64,000 nt of DNA, taken from the NCBI GenBank assembly GCA_964509545.1, contig CAZDXQ010000013.1:14030-78029 (forward strand). Reading direction: 5' to 3'. Below are positions 59,087-64,000 of the stretch, piece after piece; positions within the stretch are counted from its first letter, which is position 1, and each line of letters begins with the position of its first letter. The position numbers and the translations under genes are program-made. The notes under the pieces were generated by a model that made no database searches, was not told the origin of the DNA, and saw only the letters and a program-made list of their open reading frames with translations. The stretch comes from JADJWR01 sp964509545 (GTDB lineage Bacteria > Pseudomonadota > Gammaproteobacteria > Burkholderiales > Burkholderiaceae_F).

Positions 59087-60484
59087 TCAGTGACCGCCGG
59101 CATCCGGCGCGGCGGCGGCCGCAGCAGGGGCCAGCGCCACGGCGACCGGCCGGCCGATCAGCGCCGCCTGCAGGGCTGCATCAGCCAGCCAGAAGTCGCG
59201 CTGCGCCTCGATCGCGCTGATCACGGAATGGATCTGCGTGCGAGCGTCGGCGAGCAGTTCGAACACGCCGATCAGCATGCCGTTGTAGCGGTACAGGTTC
59301 TCCTCGGCGATGTGGTTGCGCAGCGGCACGATCTCGTCGCGATAGTGGCGGGCGATGTCGTGGCCGGTGCGATAGGCGTGGTAGGCCTCGCGCAACTGCG
59401 AGTGCGCGTCGATGGCCACCTGCTGTACGCGGTTGAACGCGGCGAGCAGCGTGGCGCTGGCGCCGGCGCGCTGCGCGTCGCCGGCGTCGAAAATGGGCGC
59501 CGGCACCTCGAGCTCGAAGCCGCGCTGCCGAGGCTCGCCGGTTTCGCTGTTGCGCGCCAGGCCGAGATGGATGCCGCCGAGCCAGCTGGCCGTGCCGGTG
59601 TAGCCCTGCCGGCGGGCGGCGGCTTCGAGCGCGGCGCGCGCCGCCTGCAGGTCGAGCCGGGAGTCGAATGCCGCCTGCGCCACGGTCTGCGCCGAACGGG
59701 GTTGTGCCGGAAGGTCCGGCAGCCGTTGCGGCAGCTGCAGCTTTTCCGCCCGTGCGGCGTCCAGCCCAAGGGTGCGGACCAGCTTTTCGCGCGCCGCGAT
59801 GCGGACATGCTGGGCGCGTGCCTGCTGCATCACCGCGTCGGCGTAGAACGCCTGTTCGCGGGCGCGCTGCAGAGGGCTGAAATTGCCGGCGCCCTGCATG
59901 CGCCGCGCCAGTTCCGCCGACGCTTCGGCGGCGGCACGCACGTCCTCGTAATAGGCGAGCACCTGCTGCGCGGCGACGGCCTCGATCCAGGCCTGCCGCG
60001 TCCGGGTCGCCGTCTCGACGATTGTCGCGACCATCGACAGTCTCGCCTGCTCGGTCTGTGCCTCGGCGACCGAGGCCCGCCATGGCCAGCTCAGCAGGTC
60101 GAACAGGCTGAACGACAGCATGCGGCCGATGTCCTTCTCTTCGCCGCGTACCAGCCGCTCGAAGGTGAACGCCGGATTGGCGATGCGCCCGGACTGGATC
60201 GCCGCCGCCTGCATGGCCTGGCCTTCGGCGAGCAGCGCCTGTGTGGCCGGGCTGTAGGCGAGCGCGATGCGCACCGCCTCGTCGGCGCCGAGGGGCTTGG
60301 CCAGCAGCGCGTCGACCATCGCCAACGCGTCGGCCCGCTGCTGCTCGCTGCGGTTCAGCCGTCCTTCGACGCCGATGCGCGCCGCGCCGTCGGCGAATGC
60401 CATTGAACTCGTCTGCTGCACGCCGGTGGCGGCGCAGCCGGCCAGCGCCAGCGCCGCGCCGATGACGACGAGGATCCTGCTCAT
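59087..60484 (-). CDS. TolC-family outer membrane protein of the oxidase operon
   Basis: A 465-residue lipoprotein (LALAGC lipobox at about residue 16) with TolC-type heptad helices: DEAVRIALAYSPATQALLAE, ARRMQGAGNFSPLQRAREQA and AYHAYRTGHDIARHYRD. It is typical of TolC-like proteins placed just before multicopper oxidase genes in copper loci, where no RND pump is directly coupled. It overlaps the preceding small gene by ATGA and ends 13 bp before the oxidase. It may serve copper export or cell-surface delivery. Confidence 0.88.
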   Translation of the reverse strand: MSRILVVIGAALALAGCAATGVQQTSSMAFADGAARIGVEGRLNRSEQQRADALAMVDALLAKPLGADEAVRIALAYSPATQALLAEGQAMQAAAIQSGRIANPAFTFERLVRGEEKDIGRMLSFSLFDLLSWPWRASVAEAQTEQARLSMVATIVETATRTRQAWIEAVAAQQVLAYYEDVRAAAEASAELARRMQGAGNFSPLQRAREQAFYADAVMQQARAQHVRIAAREKLVRTLGLDAARAEKLQLPQRLPDLPAQPRSAQTVAQAAFDSRLDLQAARAALEAAARRQGYTGTASWLGGIHLGLARNSETGEPRQRGFELEVPAPIFDAGDAQRAGASATLLAAFNRVQQVAIDAHSQLREAYHAYRTGHDIARHYRDEIVPLRNHIAEENLYRYNGMLIGVFELLADARTQIHSVISAIEAQRDFWLADAALQAALIGRPVAVALAPAAAAAAPDAGGH

Positions 60485-60789
60485 CGGCGCACCTCCGGAA
60501 CGGTGTGGCCCTGCTGCCCGTGGTCGTGGTGCATCGGAGGCGGCGGCTTCGCGGCGGGTTTCTCCTGCTCAGGCGCGGCCGGGCTCGAGCGCAGATGGCC
60601 GGCGTGACCGCCGAGCCGTCCGACTTCGTCGTTGACTTCGCGCCAGTTGCGAGGTGGCTGCGCGCTCCATGGGCGATAGCCGTCGAAGGCCGACCGGTAC
60701 TGGATCGGCTGGCCGGCGGTAGCGCCGGGTTGCGCCGCGGCGTCAGCGCCCGCGGCCGCGACGGCGGCGACAAGGAGAAATCTGAACAT
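60481..60789 (-). CDS. Small exported protein of the copper-oxidase operon
   Basis: A 102-residue exported protein (signal VAAVAAAGADAAA). The middle reads YRSAFDGYRPWSAQPPRNWR and VNDEVGRLGGHAGHLRSS, with His-containing end PPPMHHDHGQQGHTVP. Proteins with YRSAFDGYRPW commonly precede TolC-multicopper oxidase pairs. The His-rich tail could bind copper. Function is not established. It is the first gene of the oxidase operon, with translational coupling to the TolC-like gene. Confidence 0.8.
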   Translation of the reverse strand: MFRFLLVAAVAAAGADAAAQPGATAGQPIQYRSAFDGYRPWSAQPPRNWREVNDEVGRLGGHAGHLRSSPAAPEQEKPAAKPPPPMHHDHGQQGHTVPEVRR

Positions 60790-60850
60790 TCGTTGCTCCC
60801 GCGTGAGACCGAGTGGGCGCGGCGATCATCGCGACCGGCGCGCACAGGCA

Positions 60851-60874
60851 CGCGGCGCGAGTGCTCGCGCCGCG
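60851..60874 (-). terminator. Perfect hairpin downstream of the CzcI-like gene
   Basis: CGCGGCGCGAG (60851-60861) pairs fully with CTCGCGCCGCG (60864-60874) around two bases, starting 8 bp beyond the CzcI-like stop on the minus strand. There is no T tract, so termination is uncertain; it may instead separate expression of this gene from the oxidase operon. Confidence 0.45.
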
Positions 60875-60881
60875 CGGTGGC

Positions 60882-61262
60882 TCAGAGCAGGGGCAGCGGG
60901 GGAGGGAGCAGGACGTCGAGGACGACCGAGGCGAGCCGTGGTGCGGCGAGCACCGGTTGTTTGCCCGGCTCGGAGTCGAACGCACGCGCGGTCTGTGCCG
61001 GAACCAGCAGCGGCATCGTCAGGTGCGGGCATTCGTGCGAATGCGGCTCGGCGGCGTGGTCGGCACAGCATTCGGTGTCGAGCCCGTCAGCCACGTGCGC
61101 CGACTGATCGTCGTGATCCGCATGTGCCTGCGCCATGTGGCCCACATGCTGCACATGAGCCAGGCCAGCGTTTTCCACGCCCGCGGCAAGCGGCAGCGCC
61201 ACCGAGGCCCAGGCCTTCAGCGGCACCACCAGCACGAGCAGCAGGATCAGCAGGCGACGCAT
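60882..61262 (-). CDS. CzcI-like exported His/Cys protein
   Basis: A 126-residue exported protein (MRRLLILLLVLVVPLKAWA signal). The mature part carries HVQHVGHMAQAHADHDDQSAH, split as HVQHVGHMAQAHADHDDQ then SAHVADGLDTECCADHAAE, and PHSHECPHLTMP, a dense set of His and Cys. The start and pattern resemble CzcI and related proteins that precede cation efflux systems. It probably binds metal in the periplasm; its effect on the regulator or pump is unproven. It is the right-hand end of the island. Confidence 0.75.
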   Translation of the reverse strand: MRRLLILLLVLVVPLKAWASVALPLAAGVENAGLAHVQHVGHMAQAHADHDDQSAHVADGLDTECCADHAAEPHSHECPHLTMPLLVPAQTARAFDSEPGKQPVLAAPRLASVVLDVLLPPPLPLL

Positions 61263-61338
61263 GGGGCGCAAGGTTAGCGCAACCGACGACAGACCGGCGA
61301 GGGCCGATGAAGTTCCGTTCGTCCGATAGACTGCCGGC

Positions 61339-61704
61339 ATGCTTGGTTGCAGAGCAGCGTTGGTTCGGGTGTGGTTTTGCGGCCTGCCGCTGCTCGTTGC
61401 GCCTGCGCCGGGCATGGCCGCCGACGCGTTTGCCCTCGACATCGCACCGGGCCAGTTCGACGAACATTGCCTGCGGATCGAGGCGGGCGAGGTCATTCGC
61501 TGGCGGTTTGTTGCCATGTCGGCGGTCGATTTCAACATCCATCACCATCGCGGCAAAGAGGTCTTCTATCCCGTCCGGCGCAATGGCGCTGAGCGGGCGA
61601 GCGGACGCTTCCGTACGCGCGCAGGCGATGACTACTGCCTGATGTGGACGAACAAGAGCCCGCGCACCGTCCGCGTCAGCGGCAGCGTCGAGCGTCTGCG
61701 GTAG
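61339..61704 (+). CDS. Exported beta-sandwich protein (GOLD/cupredoxin-like), function unknown
   Basis: A 121-residue exported protein (signal ending APGMA). The mature domain reads GQFDEHCLRIEAGEVIRWRF, VDFNIHHHRGKEVFYPV and YCLMWTNKSPRTVRVSG. The NIHHHRGKEV motif and beta pattern resemble small GOLD-type domains. Two Cys and three adjacent His might form a metal site, but this is not proven. It is divergent from the CzcI-like gene. Confidence 0.65.
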   Translation: MLGCRAALVRVWFCGLPLLVAPAPGMAADAFALDIAPGQFDEHCLRIEAGEVIRWRFVAMSAVDFNIHHHRGKEVFYPVRRNGAERASGRFRTRAGDDYCLMWTNKSPRTVRVSGSVERLR

Positions 61705-61788
61705 CAGGCCGCGCCTTGCGCTGAAGTCGTCGCCGCAGAGCAACCGGCGGCATCGCAGCCGCGCGATGGCCTGCTTTATGCTGGCCGC

Positions 61789-63294
61789 ATGCCCAGGGCC
61801 GAGAGCGCGAACAAGAACGATCAGCCGCACGAGGTCGAACTGAAACTTGCGCTCGCCGCCGATGACTTGCCGCGACTGCGGCAGAGGCTGAGGCGCTTCG
61901 GGCCCGGCAGGCAGGTCGAGGTCGACAACGTTTACTTCGACACCGCCGAGCGCCTGCTGCGCGGCCAGCGGATGGCGCTGCGGCTGCGCCGTATCGGCCG
62001 GCGGTGGCTGCAGACGCTGAAGACCGAAACCGGAACGGGCGCGCTGTCGACGCGCGGCGAGTGGGAGGTGCCGGCGCCAGGCGGCCGGCTCGACCTGCGT
62101 CGATTTGCGTCGACCCCGCTGAGCGACCTGTTGCAGTCGTCGAAGGCTCGGCTGCTGCCAGTATTTCGCACCCGCTTCCGGCGCACGATCTGGAACGCCG
62201 CTGACGGCGCGGTGGAAATCGCGCTCGACGAAGGCGAGATCGTCGCCGGCAACGAGCGCGCGCCCATCGTCGAACTCGAGCTGGAACTGAAGTCCGGTGA
62301 AGCCGACGCTCTGTACCGGCTGGCGTTCGCACTGGCCGGCGAGGCGGGCGACCGGATTGCGCTGCGACCGGCGGTCGACTCGAAGGCCGCGCGCGGCTTT
62401 CGGCTGGCGGCGAAGGAAGCGCCGGCGCCGGCGAAGGCGAACGCGCGCGCCGTGGTCGGCGCACTGACGAAAGACACGACGCTGGCCGCGGCGCTGCGTG
62501 GCGTGGTCGAGCGCGGCACGACGCTGCTGCTCATCAACGCCGCGGGCTGCGCGAGCGCCGGCGATCCGGAGTTCGTGCACCAGGCACGCGTGGCCGTACG
62601 CCGAATGCGTTCGGCGACGCGGCTGCTCGGCAAGGCTGCAGGCTGGCCGGCGGCGCTGGATGACGAACTGCGCTGGCTGGCGCGCCGGCTGGGCGCGGTT
62701 CGCGACTGGGATGTGCTGCAGACGCAGACGGCTGTGGCGCTGAAGGCGGCCCTGCCCGGGGTCGCGGCGCCATTGGTGGCGCAGGCGGCGGCACTGCGCC
62801 GCGGCGACGACGCCGAACTGCGGTCGGCGCTGGCCGGCGCGCGGTTCGCGCGCCTGGCGCTGCGCCTGCTGCGCTGGGCGAACACGGCCGCTGAAGGCGG
62901 ACCGACGTTGGCGTCCTCGGCGGGCAAGCGGCTGCGGCGGCTGCACCGGCGGCTTTTCGACGCGGCGGCGTTTTTCGCTGCGCTGCCGGTCGAACAGCAG
63001 CACCGCGTCCGCATCCGCGCCAAGCGGTTGCGTTACGCGCTCGACCTGTACGCGGCGGCGCTGCCGGCGAAAGCGACGGCCCGCTACGTCGAGCAACTTG
63101 CAGGGCTGCAGGATGAACTCGGCGCACTGAACGACGCGGCGGTTGCCGCGCCGCTGCTGCGCCAGCTCGGGCGCGCGGCGCGCTTCGATCCCGCGCCGGC
63201 GCTCGCGTGGCTGGAGCAAACGAGCAAGGAACACGCGTTGCGTGCCGAGGCGGCGCTGGTGGGTCTGGCCCGCCTGCCGCTTCCGTGGAAATAA
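61789..63294 (+). CDS. CYTH and CHAD domain protein
   Basis: A 501-residue protein. The N-terminal CYTH triphosphate tunnel domain has the EVELKLAL (ExExK) signature, VDNVYFDT, LRLRRIG and FRRTIWNAADGAVEIALDEG. From about residue 215 the CHAD domain carries the His-rich helical repeats HQARVAVRRMRSATRLLGKA and VRIRAKRLRYALDLYAAAL. Such proteins bind or hydrolyse inorganic polyphosphate or thiamine triphosphate. It has a plain start with no clear operon partner; a palindrome follows its stop. Confidence 0.93.
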   Translation: MPRAESANKNDQPHEVELKLALAADDLPRLRQRLRRFGPGRQVEVDNVYFDTAERLLRGQRMALRLRRIGRRWLQTLKTETGTGALSTRGEWEVPAPGGRLDLRRFASTPLSDLLQSSKARLLPVFRTRFRRTIWNAADGAVEIALDEGEIVAGNERAPIVELELELKSGEADALYRLAFALAGEAGDRIALRPAVDSKAARGFRLAAKEAPAPAKANARAVVGALTKDTTLAAALRGVVERGTTLLLINAAGCASAGDPEFVHQARVAVRRMRSATRLLGKAAGWPAALDDELRWLARRLGAVRDWDVLQTQTAVALKAALPGVAAPLVAQAAALRRGDDAELRSALAGARFARLALRLLRWANTAAEGGPTLASSAGKRLRRLHRRLFDAAAFFAALPVEQQHRVRIRAKRLRYALDLYAAALPAKATARYVEQLAGLQDELGALNDAAVAAPLLRQLGRAARFDPAPALAWLEQTSKEHALRAEAALVGLARLPLPWK

Positions 63295-63304
63295 GGCGTC
63301 ATCG

Positions 63305-63318
63305 CTGATCCGGATCAG
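63305..63318. promoter_or_regulatory. FNR/ANR-like palindrome
   Basis: CTGATCCGGATCAG is a perfect 14-bp palindrome of the form TGAT-N4-ATCA, matching the core of FNR/ANR sites (TTGAT-N4-ATCAA) except that both outermost T/A pairs are C/G. It lies 10 bp after the CYTH-CHAD stop and 80 bp before the DUF302 start. Confidence 0.4.
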
Positions 63319-63398
63319 GCGGCCCCGGTGCCACCGGGGGTATGGTGTCGATCTCGTCGGCCGCGCGGGCGCTGCTGGCACTGTCAATGGAGCGATCA

Positions 63399-63791
63399 AT
63401 GAAGAACCGTTACGGTTTCGGCAAGACGGTCGACCTCGATTTCGACACCGCGCTGAAGCGGGTCACCGAGGAACTGGCCAGGGAAGGTTTCGGCATCCTG
63501 ACCGAGATCGACGTGCAGGCGACACTGAAGAAGAAGCTGAACGCCGATATGCGGCCGTACCGCATCCTCGGTGCATGCAACCCGCCATTCGCCCAGCGCG
63601 CGATCGGCGCCGAAGCGTCGATCGGCCTGCTTCTGCCGTGCAACGTGGTGGTGCGCGAGGACGATTCGGGCAAGGTGCAGGTCGAATTCCTCGACCCCGA
63701 CGTGATGGTGCAACTGGTCGACCGGGCCGAGGTGCACGGCATCGCTGCCGAGGTGCGCCAGCGCCTGCAGCGGGCCTTGGCGGCGGTCTGA
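63399..63791 (+). CDS. DUF302 family protein
   Basis: A 130-residue cytoplasmic protein: MKNRYGFGKTVDLDFDTALK, VTEELAREGFGILTEIDVQA, TLKKKLNADMRPYRILGACN, then SIGLLLPCNVVV and a short helical end. This is the DUF302 fold, often near sulfur- or metal-stress genes. ATG 63399 has GGAGCG upstream; a frame start 19 codons earlier is less likely. The sites on either side (FNR-like and CsoR-like) suggest redox- or thiol-linked control. Confidence 0.9.
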   Translation: MKNRYGFGKTVDLDFDTALKRVTEELAREGFGILTEIDVQATLKKKLNADMRPYRILGACNPPFAQRAIGAEASIGLLLPCNVVVREDDSGKVQVEFLDPDVMVQLVDRAEVHGIAAEVRQRLQRALAAV

Positions 63792-63834
63792 GCGGCAGGC
63801 GCTGGAGGAAACGCTCGATCGTGCCGCGGTTGCG

Positions 63835-63856
63835 CATATACCCCATGGGGTATATG
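63835..63856. promoter_or_regulatory. 22-bp perfect palindrome, CsoR/CstR-type operator
   Basis: CATATACCCC followed by ATGGGGTATATG is a perfect 22-bp palindrome with core TATACCCC-AT-GGGGTATA, as reckoned from the arms. ATACCCC...GGGGTAT is the type of operator bound by CsoR/CstR/FrmR-family repressors that sense Cu(I), persulfide or related ligands. It sits 31 bp upstream of the start of the last gene in the window. Confidence 0.65.
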
Positions 63857-63886
63857 ATGCGCGCCATGCCCAACCGTGGAGTCGCC

Positions 63887-64000
63887 ATGTCCCCGATGCG
63901 CAGCGCCGCCGCCGGCGCGCTGGTCGCCGCCGCACTGCTGATTGCCGCCGGCAGCCCGTCGCGGGCGCAGACGCCTGCGGCCTCGGCCGCCGTCGAGCTG
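63887..64000 (+). CDS. Exported protein, 3' end off the window
   Basis: Thirty-eight residues are visible: MSPMRSAAAGALVAAALLIA, a signal peptide likely cleaved after GSPSRA, then QTPAASAAVEL. ATG 63887 follows a GGAG at 63878-63881. ATGs at 63857 and 63866 are in frame but crowd the palindrome. What the mature protein does cannot be read; its control by a CsoR/CstR-type operator suggests metal or sulfur stress. Confidence 0.6.
   Translation, partial: MSPMRSAAAGALVAAALLIAAGSPSRAQTPAASAAVEL

Overview
The window is one long stretch of very GC-rich (roughly two-thirds GC), densely packed bacterial chromosome. Gene content and order point to a betaproteobacterium, near the Burkholderiales/Rhodocyclales: the FmdB zinc ribbon, DUF502 membrane protein, aspS and nudB run together, followed by an endonuclease-fold gene and a cardiolipin synthase. 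There is also a lysine-rich SWIB protein and a repeat of the kind scattered through Burkholderiales genomes. No tRNA, rRNA, CRISPR array, phage or intact insertion sequence was seen.

Layout. 1-6.0 kb, mostly minus strand: a partial iron-type alcohol dehydrogenase, a RelE-like toxin whose antitoxin frame is broken, a peptide/nickel-type ABC binding protein coupled to a ketopantoate-reductase-like gene, a 5'-truncated-looking acetyltransferase and a glutamine-synthetase-like ligase. 6.2-16.2 kb, plus strand: the aspS housekeeping cluster, several secreted proteins, an endonuclease/exonuclease/phosphatase protein, ClsB and a MipA-like porin. 16.3-23.9 kb, minus strand: a five-gene signalling operon of TonB receptor, tiny secreted peptide, YfiR-like protein, hybrid histidine kinase with Hpt, and response regulator-GGDEF-EAL. 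24.3-29.2 kb: a DUF429 protein, a small secreted protein, a ligase-associated-type DEXH helicase and a SWIB protein with a histone-H1-like tail. 29.3-33.2 kb, minus strand: a beta-CASP nuclease, an archaeal-type nucleoside-monophosphate phosphorylase and a class-III-like PRPP synthetase, a plausible RNA/nucleotide salvage unit. 33.4-40.0 kb: lipoproteins, a B12-binding radical SAM enzyme, a trypsin-fold protein, an HNH nuclease and an MFS transporter.

40.0-61.3 kb is a copper (or copper/silver) resistance island, almost all minus strand: CusF-like and DUF411 proteins, a Cu-type P1B ATPase with an in-frame stop and a separate CopZ-like chaperone, methionine- and histidine-rich small exported proteins, a CopK-like protein, a two-component system, a CusCBA efflux pump, a cytochrome c, a cupredoxin, a multicopper oxidase with its own TolC-like partner, and a CzcI-like protein. 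Three types of candidate metal operator lie in it: one MerR-type dyad promoter and two copies of ATTAC-N6-GT(A/C)AT flanking the two-component system. The right end carries a GOLD/cupredoxin-like secreted protein, a CYTH-CHAD protein, a DUF302 protein and the start of an exported protein behind a 22-bp perfect palindrome resembling CsoR/CstR operators.

All functions are inferred by reading translated sequence and recalling families; no database search was run.
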